Shown here: positions 53,373 through 64,000 of the stretch, piece by piece
Layout of the letters: each line of letters opens with the position of its first letter
How positions within the stretch are numbered: the first letter of the stretch is position 1
Assembly (NCBI RefSeq): GCF_042477335.2
Contig: NC_091247.1
Span: forward strand, 1,510,501-1,574,500
Length of the DNA stretch: 64,000 nt
Direction: 5' to 3'
From: Ovis canadensis
Lineage: Eukaryota; Chordata; Mammalia; Artiodactyla; Bovidae
Position numbers and translations under genes: made by a program
Notes under the pieces: model-generated
Databases searched by the model: none
Told to the model about the DNA's origin: nothing
What the model saw: the letters and a program-made list of their open reading frames with translations, nothing else

Positions 53373-53644
53373 CAGGAGAGAAAGGGGTGTTTAGTGAATG
53401 CCTGCTGTGCACCAGGTCCTGGTCTGGGCCCCATGACGCAGAGGGAAGCAGAGAAGGTCCCTGCACACTTGGAGCCTGCGCTGTTAGGGGAGACCGAGAA
53501 GTTAAGCAGACAGACAGCTACACGGTGCTGACACACGGTGAGCTCTGATACAACGTGACTGCCACGCGCGCCACCAAGGAGACAGGACCCGAAGAGCTTC
53601 CCTCCATGTTCCTGCTTACACGGTCTGCTTGGCAACAAAGAAGC

Positions 53645-54330
53645 TTTCTGTTTGTTTTTAAACATAGTTTGTAAAGTTTAGTTGGTTTACAGTCTTGTGT
53701 GAGTTTCTGGTGCACAGCAAGGCGATTCAGGTTTTCATGTTCTTTTTCCGTCGTAGGTTATTACACGATATTGATATAGTTCCCTGTGATTTTCGGTAGG
53801 ACCGTGGTGTTCATCTAGTTTACACATAGTAGCTTGTATGTGCTGATCCCCAGCTGCTGGTTTGCCCCTCCCGCTTCCCCTTTGGTAGCCATACGTTTGT
53901 CGTGTATACCTGTGAGTCTGTTTCTGCTTTGTAAACAAGTTCATCCGTATAATTTTTTGATTTCACCTCTAAGGGGCATCAGGCTTGTCTCTCTCCGGCC
54001 TGCGTATGTGAGTGGTGCTCTCTAGGTCCGCCCTTGTTGCAGCACAGGGCATCTTCTGTGCGTTTTCAGGGCTGAGGGGTGTTGCGTTGACATTCGTGCC
54101 ACACCTTTACCCGTTCACCTGTCGATGGGCGTTCGAGTTGCTGCTCTGTCCCGGCTGCTGTGAACAGTGCCGTGGTGGGCGCTGGGCTGCACGCGTCTTT
54201 GTGGGTTACGGTTTTCTCCAGATACATGCCCAGGAGCGGGACTGCTGGGTCATAGGGTGGCTCTATTTCCAGCTTTTTAAGGAACATTCATGCTGCTCTC
54301 CATAGTCAGGCCCGCGTCCTCACTGTCTTT
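53645..54330 (-). mobile_element. L1 LINE 3' end, antisense
   Basis: In order: GTTGGTTTACAGTCTTGTGTGAG, TTTCTGGTGCACAGCAAGG, TTGATATAGTTCCCTGTG, TCTGTTTCTGCTTTGTAAAC, CACACCTTTACCCG..CACCTGTCGATGGGCG, and CTATTTCCAGCTTTTTAAGG. A clear antisense L1 3' UTR to ORF2 end, with a ~100-bp gap near 54000. Confidence 0.9.
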
Positions 54331-55694
54331 GTTCTTCTGGCCAACGCGGGGATGCTCTCACCGCCACACGTGGCGCGTGCGTCACTGCTCACAGCGGCCG
54401 TGAGCTGGGCGCCTGCAGAGCTCTGCTCATCGGGGCTTCTCACTCTCTTCCGCCTGAGCCCCCGTCATGTCATCTCAGAGGGAACGTGGAACAAACACGG
54501 TGTGTGACTCGGACACCCCCCATCTGTGGCCATCCCACTGGGGCTGCAGGCAGGAGAGGAAGACCCCTCCTCCCGTGACAAGTGGTCAAAGAGGCGACAT
54601 CGCCAGGACGCCACCCTTGGCACCTCCGCCCACCAGAGGGGCCCTGCGCGTGCTCCTGCCTCTGCAGGCTCTTTCTGCACCAAATGCCACTCAGACTCAA
54701 GGTCTCAAGCTGATTTCTGCCCAAGGATTGCTAATAGGAAGAAGCACCTCGGAAGGCTTAAAGACTTGCATTTTAAAGAGATGCATTTTATACAGAAGGA
54801 CCACATTTCTCTACAGGGGCATTTTAGCATCAGGGGAGTAGGGGGTGGAGGGGATCTGGGTATATGCTTCAGCCTTTATAAAATCCGGTATAACCCAGTA
54901 TGCAGCAGGCACCTGCCTTTCCGGTAGCCAGGCTGTGTGGGGGATGAGACTATATAAGCTACCAACGCTAATTCCTGTGTGTTCCAAGTAGCAGCAGGAC
55001 GCCTGGGGATTTTTGGAATTGCAGGTCTTCGGCAGCCTCCAGAGCTGCTGATTCACGTGGGGGACAGGAACCTGCTTTAACAAACCTTCCAGCTGACCCA
55101 GGTACAGGCTTCGGCTAGCACTGTCCAGGGACATCCAGGCCCTGACCTCTGACTGCATGGGCTTTCCCGGGCGAGGAAGCTCAGCACCCCGCCCTGTCCC
55201 GTGACAACCCTTCCTTCCTTGACCCCGGAGCCCATCGTGTCCACAGATCTCACCTCTCCCGAGACGGGAGCAAGTCCCAGTGAGCTGCCTCCACTCAGGT
55301 GTTCGAAAGACCCAGTCCAGGCGTCGGTGGCTGCAGTGGGGCGGGGGCGGGGGGCCTGGCGCTGGGGGAGCGGTGCGCCAGGGAGTCTGGCTTCCCTGCT
55401 CCCATCCCTGAAGACACACAGTGCTTGCTGGGCTCTGGGCCCTGGCCACACCTGTGGGCTCTCCTCCTCTGGCCCAGCCTGCAGCAGGCGCTTCCGTGAG
55501 TCAGGTCTCTGGAGGAGGGAAGAGGCGGAGACAAGCAGGGGGTGGAGGGGCTCTGCAGGGCCTCGCCCCAGGTCTCACTTGGGACACTACCGGCTTTAAA
55601 ATATTTCACGTAACTGACTACTTTTGGGCCATGTTCTGCCTTCGATGCTGCGCACAGGCTCTCCCTAGTTCCAGTGAGCAGGCCCTCTCCTGCT
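54331..55694. other. Intergenic, no gene recognised
   Basis: No exon found. Open frames on both strands across 54470-55600 have no family similarity I know. Confidence 0.4.
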
Positions 55695-55850
55695 GCAGAC
55701 GACAGCGCTGGGGCGCCTGGGCTTCAGTGGCTGCAGAGCGCGGGCTCAGTGGCTCCGTGGCTCTTCCTGGATCAGAGGTTGAACCCGTGTCTCCTGCGTT
55801 GGCAGGTGGATTCTTTGCCACCGAGCCGCCAGGGAAGCCCTCTCAGTTTC
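55695..55850 (-). mobile_element. CHR-type SINE (antisense)
   Basis: CGCCTGGGCTTCAGTGGCTGC, CGCGGGCTCAGTGGCTCCGTGGC, GTTGAACCCGTGTCTCCTGCG, TTCTTTGCCACCGAGCCGCCAGGGAAGCCC. Confidence 0.75.
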
Positions 55851-56182
55851 ATCTTTAACCGTGGACGCTGAGAAATGGTTGCCTTTTCGGGCCCTGGAAA
55901 CCCTCAAATCTGCCGACTCTGTTTCTGTGCGGCTGAGAGCAAGTGCTCTGAGTCACCGCCGTGGTTCTGACCTTTTCCCAAGTCACACGCTCGTGAGCGG
56001 CCTGCAAGCTCTCACAGGTCACAGAGAGCAATCTGACCACACATTCTGCCCCTGGAGTACGGGACACCTTCCACCCACCGACGGCAGTTCCTGACTCCTC
56101 CACCCGCAGCGGGACCTGCCACCTCACACTGGCGGTTAGGAGGCGCCCACTTCCGGCTTCACGCTCCCCTCTGCTCCGGGAT

Positions 56183-56360
56183 CGTCCAGGCTGGTGGATC
56201 TCAAACCCAAGCAAGCACCAGGACTCCCCTACCAACCTGGTCGAAACACAGATTACGGGGCTGCCCCCAAGTTGCTCGGTTCAGCAGGTCTGCCACGGGG
56301 CCCGGGAATCTGCATCCCTACCAAGGGGCCGATGCTCTTGCCGATGGCCCACGGACCCAG
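56183..56360 (+). mobile_element. MER5A-like (hAT-Charlie) DNA transposon remnant
   Basis: GGTGGATCTCAAACCCAAG..GCACCAGGACTC, ACAGATTACGGGGCTGCCCCC, CCCGGGAATCTGCATCCCTACCAAG, GGCCGATGCTC follow the MER5 family order. Old. Confidence 0.6.
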
Positions 56361-56950
56361 TGGCTTTGACAGTAACCACACTCTCTCACATCCACGGCTG
56401 AGACGAACAGTTGCTTGTTTCTTGCTCAAGCTGCAAGTTCCTGGTGGTCGGGCTGGGGTCTCCCTCCGGGAACATGCTCGCTGGAGACACAGTCACCCCA
56501 GGAACATGGCTGCTGAGATGCAAGAGGGAACCACCGAGACCGCCAGAGCCACACGCCACTCCCTCTCGGCATCGGCTGTCACGAGCCAGGGGGCCAGGCA
56601 GGATTGTCTTTCTCTGTTTAGCTGGACAGCAGAAGCGGCAGCCTGGGGACCTGGCACCCCTGCAGGGCAGTCAGGGTCTGAAGGACCAAGGCTTGTGGAA
56701 ACTCCCCCACGAGGCGGGAGGCTGAGCTCTGGCCACAGCCCAAGGCCTCTCAGGGCACAGCTCTGCCCAGTGCCCCCTGCTGCTGCTTCTGAGGAGGAGC
56801 TCCTTTGGCCGATGGTCTGGCCCATGCCTTCCTTCCACTGTGACCATGATGAGGGTTTTGAGAGTTTCCACCGTCCTGAGATTGGGGTCACACATTGGTT
56901 TAATGCAGGGGAAGGCCCTGGTCACACTTAAGAAGACAGCCGATCACATC
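56361..56950. other. COL5A1 downstream flank, no gene recognised
   Basis: A 245-codon open frame (56194-56931) covers part of it but starts inside the transposon remnant and has no recognisable domain. Confidence 0.4.
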
Positions 56951-56977
56951 TATTTACGGTGGAAACAGTCATCTTGA

Positions 56978-56983
56978 TTTATT
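56978..56983 (-). terminator. COL5A1 distal poly(A) signal
   Basis: TTTATT on + is AATAAA on -, at the end of the UTR-like stretch. Cleavage would fall about 10-30 bp to the left. Confidence 0.65.
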
Positions 56984-57269
56984 GAAAAACTATTACAATT
57001 ATTCCTCTGTTACACAGGTTTAAAATATTTTAAAATACCCTTTCCTGGGCATTACAGTGGAAACGTGTGAACACGTCTATTGGGTTTCCGGGAAGTGTAC
57101 AGTGTGTCGCTTGACATCCTATCTTAAAGGGCCTAATGTCCTAGAATATTCACCGTAGGTTTTCTTTTGACCATTCTCCTTTTCTCTTCATCAACCTCTG
57201 TCCAATTATATAGATGAGGGGAAAAAATAAAATTACACCAAAAGAATTTCTGCAAATATAAGAAGTAAT

Positions 57270-57275
57270 TTTATT
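57270..57275 (-). terminator. COL5A1 alternative poly(A) signal
   Basis: AATAAA on the - strand (TTTATT on +), about 290 bp before the distal signal. Confidence 0.5.
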
Positions 57276-57590
57276 GCAATACATCGTAGCTGAGTGGTCT
57301 GGGGAGAATGGGACATGTTTTGACTCAGTACAAATCACAACAGCTTTGAAGGGACCAACGGAGGACAGATTGACAGAACTTGGTGGGATGAGAAATCAAA
57401 ATGGAATCACATGACCTAGACAAAGCCCACAGGGCGCCCTGTGGCAACGACCCGATATGGCTTTTCCTTTGAAGAGATGAAGGGCAGGGTCATTGGCAGA
57501 CGCTGGCATCCTGGGTGCGGAAGAATCTCAAAGCCAGACTTTTCTTTGGCAAGAGCAAGACTCAATTTCTAGGGGATTTGGGAACTCTTC

Positions 57591-57612
57591 GTGGTGGTGG
57601 TGGTGGTGGGTA
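57591..57612 (-). repeat. (GGT/ACC)n microsatellite in COL5A1 3' UTR
   Basis: GTGGTGGTGGTGGTGGTGGG on +, reading as CCA repeats in the transcript. Confidence 0.9.
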
Positions 57613-57688
57613 TTGTTACTCCTGGGATGCTCTGCTGCGGTTTCCTAAGCTGGAACCACGGTCCGATGGGGCAGGGTGGGCGGAGAAC

Positions 57689-57695
57689 AGCACCA
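57689..57695 (-). promoter_or_regulatory. miR-29 seed match (7mer)
   Basis: AGCACCA on +, so TGGTGCT in the COL5A1 transcript, complementary to miR-29 seed positions 2-8. It stands apart from the main cluster. Confidence 0.45.
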
Positions 57696-58084
57696 GGGCT
57701 GGGACCTGTCACAACTCCTCCTGAGGGGGCTGCACAGGGCCCCAGGGCCCGTCTCGCTTCTCCCATCCTGGCAGGAAAGGGCATTGCACAAGGGCAGCTT
57801 TTCACAGTAAAGGAATCACCTTTCCTGCCAGCCCAGCAAGTCCTCGCCCTCGCGCGGTGAGGAGGACCAGTACCGGGCGGAGCCTGGCTGGCCCGAGCAC
57901 CCAAGCAGCTGAGACCCACGCCCAACACATTTGCAGACGGAAATCCAAATTGCTTTCATGGGGGTAAGGCACAGCTGGTGACCCCGGCGGGACTCACCGA
58001 GTTCATTGCACATTTGTCTGTCTGCCGAGGCCACACGGAGGGCAGCCCCGCTGAAGGCCACGTGCTGCCTCGATTCAGTCCTTG

Positions 58085-58121
58085 CAAACAACAACAACAA
58101 CAACACAACGACGACGACAAT
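58085..58121 (-). repeat. (ACA)n/(CGA)n microsatellite in COL5A1 3' UTR
   Basis: ACAACAACAACAACAACAC followed by AACGACGACGAC on +. The transcript would carry GUC and UGU/GUU repeats, a GU-rich stretch of the kind bound by CELF-type proteins (inference). Confidence 0.9.
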
Positions 58122-58129
58122 GCAGAAGT

Positions 58130-58137
58130 TAGCACCA
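58130..58137 (-). promoter_or_regulatory. miR-29 seed match (8mer)
   Basis: TAGCACCA on +, so TGGTGCTA in the transcript: a full 8mer for miR-29a/b/c. Confidence 0.6.
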
Positions 58138-58416
58138 CAAACGTTCGGCAACTGAACACGATCTGCCATCGTTTCACTGTGGGTCACGCGGGACGCGTCC
58201 GCGTGTTGTGTGTGTGTCTTCCGATCACAGACGCACAGCCTAAGAGTGGTACCCCGCCTGGAGCGGCGTCGCTGCTGTCTGGGAGGAGGGCAGGGCTACG
58301 GGAGGGCAGGTGGCAAAAACCTAGATGGTGGCGGCGGCGAGAGCCAGGAGGGAGAGAGATGGGGAATGAGGCCCAGCAGGCAGCCCCAGGGTCACCTTCA
58401 AGGAGATCTTAACACA

Positions 58417-58424
58417 TAGCACCA
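58417..58424 (-). promoter_or_regulatory. miR-29 seed match (8mer)
   Basis: A second TAGCACCA on +, only 26 bp from the next site. That spacing lies in the range that favours cooperative microRNA repression. Confidence 0.6.
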
Positions 58425-58442
58425 CAAAAGAGTGTAAACATA

Positions 58443-58449
58443 AGCACCA
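58443..58449 (-). promoter_or_regulatory. miR-29 seed match (7mer)
   Basis: AGCACCA on +, TGGTGCT in the transcript. Third site of the 58.1-58.45 kb cluster. Confidence 0.55.
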
Positions 58450-59015
58450 ATTTTCATTGAATTATCATCGACAGAAAATGCGGTTTCCCTGCCCTGGACA
58501 TTCTCCCATCAGGCTCTGCAGGAAGAAACATGGAAAAAGGGAGCAATTAAAATTAATTCAAGCCTAAGTGCATGTGGAGAAGACAGAGTATAAGATCCTT
58601 TTTTCTTTCTCTCTCCGTTTAAAAAAAAATCCAGAGCTAATCAAAGGCTTGTCTGAAAGGGGCACTGGCAGCTGCTTGGCGACGGGAGAGTGAATGCTGG
58701 CTGCCTGTGGCAAATTCCCAATTCATCACACGTCCTGGAGCGGGCGGGGGTCCCAGGAGGACTGCAGCGGGGTTCACAGGCATGACTGAAAGTCAGGGAC
58801 ACTGAGCATGTATGACAATACAATACAGATATTTACTTAAAACTCACAGAAACAGAAGCACCTTTAATCCATCGCAAAGGCACACACAGGATGCCATTTG
58901 GCCTGTGAATGGATCTTGTTAAAAACGGAGGCTCTGGAGGGCGGGGTGACCTTTACAAGGCTGGCCTCGGAAAAAGGTTTGAAGGTCAGGGGAAAATACA
59001 CATCTTCAAGTTGAT

Positions 59016-59021
59016 TTTATT
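59016..59021 (-). terminator. COL5A1 proximal poly(A) signal
   Basis: AATAAA on the - strand, about 325 bp after the stop codon, in an A-rich stretch. Use would give a short UTR without the miR-29 sites. Confidence 0.45.
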
Positions 59022-59346
59022 TTTTTTAAGGCGTGATCTCCAAATACGGCAGCCCTACCCTTCTCCGTGAAGACCATCCACGGGCTGGGGGCAAGGCCCG
59101 TGGGCCCCGCTCCCTTCCCAGGGAGCGCGGCGTCGCCGGGCCGGGGCTGCTGGAAGCGGGCGGCTGCAGGGCATCTAGGTCATGTGATTCGGCTCCAGGG
59201 TGGGGGCGCGGACGCGGCTCTTTCCCTTTGCTCTCGTGCGGGGGCGGGCCGGCGCCGTGCGAGGGGCGAGGGGCCCTCACTGTCCGGATGCCCGCAGGCG
59301 GCGCGCTGAGGTCACGAGGTTGCTCTTGGGGCCGGGCTCGCGGCTC

Positions 59347-59493
59347 CTAGCCCAGGAAGCAAGCCGGCCCCACTTCAAATCCGAATTTCTGTGACGCTTC
59401 CCCGAAGTCGTTGAACATAATGTCGACGATGGGCACCTGCTCCACCTTGGGCGTGTCGATCTCCAGAACCGTCTTCTGATACCCTTTCTTCGT
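59347..59493 (-). CDS. COL5A1 last exon: end of the fibrillar procollagen C-propeptide
   Basis: COL5A1 is the pro-alpha1(V) chain, a fibrillar collagen that nucleates and limits the width of type I collagen fibrils. The C-propeptide aligns three chains in the ER before folding. This exon (acceptor CTGCAG at 59494-59499 on -, phase 0) codes 48 residues and TAG. It starts [20 protein letters not shown], then [20 protein letters not shown], and ends EVGPACFLG. The FEVGPxCFxG end with its conserved cysteine is the fibrillar collagen signature. [19 protein letters not shown] fits alpha1(V) better than alpha1(XI), which I recall with INTPKIDQVPIIDV. The previous exon is not in the window. The gene converges on ficolin. 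Confidence 0.95.
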   Translation of the reverse strand, partial: TKKGYQKTVLEIDTPKVEQVPIVDIMFNDFGEASQKFGFEVGPACFLG

Positions 59494-62400
59494 CTGCAGG
59501 GGGTGGGGGAGAGCAGGATGGGTCAGCAAGGGCGGTCCACGCCCGCCACGCCCTCCCTAGCTCCAAAACCCGCCCCCAGCAGGATGACCGCCGTGGGAGC
59601 TGGCATCCCACGCCAGGACACCATCCAGCCCCAACACTTGGGAGCAGGACGCAGCATAGGGAGGCTGTGCTGAGGGTCCTCAGCCCATCGGGACCCACGC
59701 TTACATCCCCGCCAGCTGGGACCCCCCATTGAGCCCCAGGGATGTGCCCCAGGGCAGTCCAGCCAGGTTGAGTCAGCCCTCCCCAGCTCCAACCACCTGC
59801 CTCACTCCCGTGAGCATCTGGGTTCCCGCCCAGCACCACCCTGATGGACCCACCTTCCGGGTGGGAGAGTGAACCCCAGGGGGTACAGAACTGCCCCCCG
59901 GAGTGCTGGCTCCCTTCCCCCACCGGCCGCGTCCCCCAGAATGCAGGCGGTGAAGGAGCAAGTCCGCGCTGGACGGAGAGCCACCCACACCCAACCCTGA
60001 GCACCAACACGCCTGTCAGGGATGTGCTGGCCCCGCCCTGGCAACGCCCCCAAGACAAGGGTCCGGGATCATCTCAGACGCCGCCCACCCGCCTGTTCTG
60101 GACCAGTGGTCTTTTCTGCCTCGCCTGAGAACGGGCGCGGCCTCAGAGGGATCTGGTCCCAGGGAGGCTGTCCCTCCACCACCCAATCCCCCACGACGGG
60201 TGACTAGTCCAGGGAGAAGGCAGCACCTCCCGGGGCCTTGAGCCCCTCCAGCAGGATAGTGTGGGCACGACCCTCTCAGGGAGGCCATAACCATCACCTG
60301 GGTGACCGTGAAAAGCCCCCGGAGCCCCATGTGGCCCTGGCAAGGGGGTCAGAGAGTCCAGCTGCTAGGAGGTGGCCTCCACTCTCTGGGTGGCAGGCTG
60401 CAGGACGGCCCCGGCCCCTGACTTCCAGGTGGATCACTCCTCAGGGGGCACCCGCCTGGTGAGGACAGCCTCAGCAGGGAGCTTCACGGGTCAGTCGCTC
60501 AGCAACCTCAGGCACCTTCAGGGACTGACTGTGTGCGGCCCCAGACCTGACGGGGAAGCCTTACCCCCTGGCTGACTGTGTTGCGAGGTCATTAGGTCAC
60601 TGGGATGGGGCCTCATGACTGGGGTTCATGCCCTTTTAAGAAGCAGGTGGAGTGTTAGCTTGTAACCCTGTGTGAGGATGGGGGGAGGTGGGGCGGCCGT
60701 GTGCAGCCCTGTGTGAGGACGGGGGGAGGTGGGGCGGTCGCGTGCAGCCCAGGGGAGGGCCCCTACCGGCCCGGACGTGAGCCTCCAGCACTGCAAGGGT
60801 GATGGTGCTGTTGATAAGCCCCTGGGTCAGCAGTGATCTGACCAGCAGCTCAAACAGACCAGGACAGATGCTGGGCCAGAGCCAGCCTGCTGAGCCACCC
60901 CCACATTCGTTACCCTCCGAAACTAAGTCAGGTGACTGATATCCACTATTTTAGGTGCCAAATCTGGAGGGTGACTTGTTACAAGCAATGGATGACTCCC
61001 ATACTCGCTGCAGCTCGTTTTTCTCCACTGGAGGACGGGTACCCTTGCTCCATGGATGTGCCGAGGATGGGCGGAGCCTCATGGAACAGGGTTCCCGACC
61101 CGGCCTCCATGAAGGCGCCTTTGGACTGAGCCTGGGAGCGACCTGCTCTGAGTTTCCTTCAGAATCTCCACAACCCTCAGACTCGCCTCCCCTCGGCCCT
61201 GCTTTCACAGGAAGGGAGCACCCTCAGCGGGCCAGCCTAGGGCTGCTTTAACGCCAGGACCAACACTTCAGAGTCAAGTGTCCTCCTGGGAGCTTGTTAG
61301 CACCGCTGGCTTCAGCCCGTCCTGGAGACAGGATTCAGGAGGCTGAGAGCGGGATGCGGCATCTGCCTCGTGTAGGTGTATCTTGGGCAATTCTGACACG
61401 CGTGGGTCACAGTCATCCTCTGAGCAACAGTCTGAAGGGCTTGTCCAGCGGCCAGGAGCTCAAGGCCACAGATGCCGTGGGCTTCCAGCAGACAGGCCGA
61501 GGCCTGGCCTGGGGGGAATAGCCAGCCCTCCACTGCCAGGGAAGGGGCTAAGGACCACTGCAGCTTTGTGGGTGCTGGGAGGGACTGGGGGGCAGTGAGG
61601 CTGAACTCAGAGCCCCCAGAGGGGACGCCATCCTCGCCTCTCCAGGCAGGGAGCCCTGGGACGAAGCTGAGCCCTTTCCTTCCCTTCCGTCCAGCAAGCA
61701 CGGTTCAGAGTCCATCCATCCCTCTGTCCCAGCTCTGGCCCTGGTCCGACCACCACCCAGCAGGGGCTCGAGCGGACGGCCGCCCTGGCCTCTGATGGGC
61801 CTCCGCTGTCACGGGGAGCTGGGCAGCCCGGCTTGCCTCTCCTCCACAAAGCGGCCTTGGCTGCACCAGCGCCCGCCTCCTCCTCCCACCAGGGATGGCA
61901 GCATGTGCCAAGCTGGCAGGCGCTTCCTCCTGGATGGACGGGGCCCCAGCGCTGCGGTTATCAGAGCACTCAGAGGGGCCTCTGTGAGCACTGCGCTCCA
62001 TCACCCCGTTACTCCTGAGGCATAAATGACCCTCATGGGCTGGCAGTGGCCCCCAGGGTGTGCGGAGCTGCATAAACCACGGGATTCACGTGGCAGGGCT
62101 CCTGGGGCCTCTGTCCAGGGATTCGAGCCTCTGCACTCCGGGCCCCGCCCATCAGGCTGCACAGCCGCACCACACCAGAGTCCAAATCCCAGTGTCTCTG
62201 GTCCTTACTACAATGTGGACTGAGCAGGCCTCCAGGGAGGCAGGCCTCTCTGCCCCAAGCCTGCGTTCCTCGAGCCTCTGGTACGAGTGCCTGTGAGGGG
62301 TGTGACCTTTCAAGTCATGGCTGCACTTACGACGGGCGGTGGCGTGGCACGGGGTGAGCAGAGCACGGCCACTGCAGGCCGTCCTCCAGAAGCGCCCAGC

Positions 62401-64000
62401 GCCCCAGCTCCGTGCTCCACCCGGCCTGGGCCTCCTCGCGTCCCCTCTCCTGCCTGCCCTCTAAGCCCATTTTCCCCATCAGCTGGGTTACTCTCTTTAG
62501 ACACGACCTCTCCACCTTCTCAAAGACAGACTCTTTCCAGGAATAAAAACGTCAAGCGCTGGATACAGACATTTCCACGATGCCAGGTCTTGCTGTTGCG
62601 CCGGAGGTGCCCGGAGGACCAGCTCGGAGCGTGGCAGTGATTGCCAGGCTTTCTGGAGCCACAGCAGCCGACTGGGTCTGTGCTTCTCTCAAGGAGCAGC
62701 TCAGGGCCTGGATCTCACGTGGGTCTTAGGGTCGGGGTGCGTGGGTGGCAGGGCTGGCTTCGGTGGGTGGAGACAAGGAGCCGGATCCTTCTGACCTCTG
62801 TGACTCGGAACCTGTGACTGTCCATCCTGAAGAATGGTGGCCCTCTGCCGGGCACTCTTGTCCCCAGAGGTGCGCGTGGCAATGCCACCTGCCCCTTCAC
62901 CCCAGGTGCGTTTTCCCGGCATCCTTTCAGGGAAGGGCCCCTCTTCTGGAAAACCAGTCTCCGCCCTTTACCAGGTGATGCATATGGGCCAGCCAGAGTG
63001 TTTCCCTTTCTGCCAGGGGAGCCGGGGAGCTCAGCCCTGCTGCAGGCTCTGTCCTAGGGCTGACCCTCCTCCCCAAGTCCTCATTTCTCCTCCTCTTACA
63101 CCTGACTGCCTCACGCTCGGGAGCCCGAGCTGCCCCAAAAATAGGAAGGGCGATGATTCTGGGCTCACGGCGGCTCAGTGCTCCTCCGGCACGTTCCTCC
63201 CGGAGCAGCCCCATGAATCAGTGCTATTCTTGTCTTCTTTTGTAGGAGGCAGACACGAGACAGGGTTTTAGTTGGCGCCTCATGACCTCTGGAAGCAGCT
63301 TGGGGTTTGCGTCAGGAACGTGAGCAGATGCTGGACGACCAGGGCTTCTGGAGCTTTGGGTCCTTTTCCCCGGGGTACCCTGCATCCCCTGACCTCAGGG
63401 AGGGACCCGCTCTGCACAGGCCACGGTCAGGTCCAAAGGACTGACCCACACCAGGGCCAGGGGCCAGGGCATCTGGGGGTGGGAAGGCTGCCCCATGGGG
63501 CACCCTGGCCCCATGCCTGCCCTGCGCACGCTCACCTCTAATCCTCAAAGAACCCTGGGGGTTATAACTAGATCGTTTTTTGGGAAGAAGGACTGGAGCT
63601 CCTCAGCCGAAAGGCCCAGGCCAGTCCCAGCAGAGCAGCCAGGGAGGAGGCAAGATGTGAGTCTGGTTCCACCCGAGTCCTGCTCTTAGCAGTGGGTCAG
63701 CACCTGCCTTCCCGCTGGCCTGCTGGGCTCAGCCCAGATGCCCCAGGCTGGCCAGGTGGCCAGACCGCCTCGACGGATCTTAGGGAGAACCCTCAGATCC
63801 CACACGCCCCGAGAGTATGGGACGCGGATGCAGAGGCAGGAGCGCTGGCTGCTCGCAGGCACGCAGAGGCAGCTTGGTGCCCAGGATGCCTGCCCCCGGC
63901 TGGGGACGCTTGTGACCAGCTCTGACACACGCCCTGGCCACTCTGTTCAATAAGAAGGTTGGAGCCAAGTGTAAAACCTCCAGAACCAAGAAGAACCAGA
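59494..64000 (-). other. COL5A1 last intron (partial)
   Basis: From the acceptor at 59494 to the window end. No further collagen exon is seen on the - strand: the expected block before TKKGYQ, with its conserved cysteines, is absent. A 41-bp tandem duplication is listed separately. Otherwise GC-rich with no named repeat. Confidence 0.7.
60666..60747 (+). repeat. 41-bp tandem duplication in COL5A1 intron
   Basis: CCCTGTGTGAGGAYGGGGGGAGGTGGGGCGG..G-type units at 60666-60706 and 60707-60747 differ at about three positions. Confidence 0.92.

Larger units (their letters stand above)
56955..59346 (-). other. COL5A1 3' UTR
   Basis: About 2.4 kb between the COL5A1 stop and the most distal poly(A) signal. 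It is free of SINE and LINE insertions, unlike its surroundings, and has the length I recall for mammalian COL5A1 3' UTRs. It holds three AATAAA signals on the - strand, four miR-29 seed matches, and two simple repeats. Confidence 0.75.

Noticed and set aside
56194-56931. 245-codon open frame on the + strand
   Set aside because: It begins inside a MER5A-like remnant and shows no domain, signal peptide or splice context. Chance in GC-rich DNA.
62927-63214. Possible further COL5A1 exon on the - strand
   Set aside because: None of the - strand frames between 59.5 and 64 kb shows C-propeptide motifs or conserved cysteines, so the preceding exon must lie beyond the window.

Overview
The window is nuclear DNA from a ruminant, most likely a bovid. 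It is packed with repeats found only in ruminants or cetartiodactyls: BovB (RTE) LINE copies, Bov-tA-type SINEs, CHR-type SINEs and the L1_BT 3' end. Two vertebrate genes are recognisable. One is a complete nine-exon ficolin gene on the + strand (coding 28566-37075). The other is the last coding exon, long 3' UTR and part of the last intron of COL5A1 on the - strand (stop codon at 59347-59349). The two genes converge. This matches the mammalian COL5A1-ficolin-OLFM1 neighbourhood, seen here in flipped orientation.

Layout. 1-28 kb is intergenic. It holds SINE/LINE insertions, a degenerate L1 interrupted by a BovB (4.8-6.9 kb), two repeat-poor AT-richer islands that may be conserved regulatory DNA (7.6-8.3 and 11.8-12.7 kb), a 1644-bp solo endogenous-retrovirus LTR with a perfect 6-bp target duplication (16690-18333), and a nearly full-length but frameshifted BovB with its target duplication (23504-26504). 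28.5-37.1 kb is the ficolin gene. 37-57 kb is intergenic, with many SINE/BovB copies, a 229-bp-arm inverted duplication (47755-48577), and a CHR SINE whose body has expanded into a GC-rich minisatellite (51064-51790). 57-59.35 kb is the COL5A1 3' UTR, with several poly(A) signals and a cluster of miR-29 seed matches. 59.5-64 kb is COL5A1 intron.

The genes do not form a pathway. Ficolin is a secreted or myeloid pattern-recognition lectin of the complement lectin pathway; COL5A1 is a fibrillar procollagen chain. The points most worth a second look are: a glycine-to-arginine break in the ficolin collagen domain at residue 88; no second ficolin gene between this ficolin and COL5A1; a diverged direct duplication at 19.3 and 45.7 kb flanking the ficolin gene; the large inverted duplication; the SINE-derived minisatellite; and the miR-29 site cluster. 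I found no convincing novel multi-gene system. Repeat family names come from recognition of the sequence, not from a database run.
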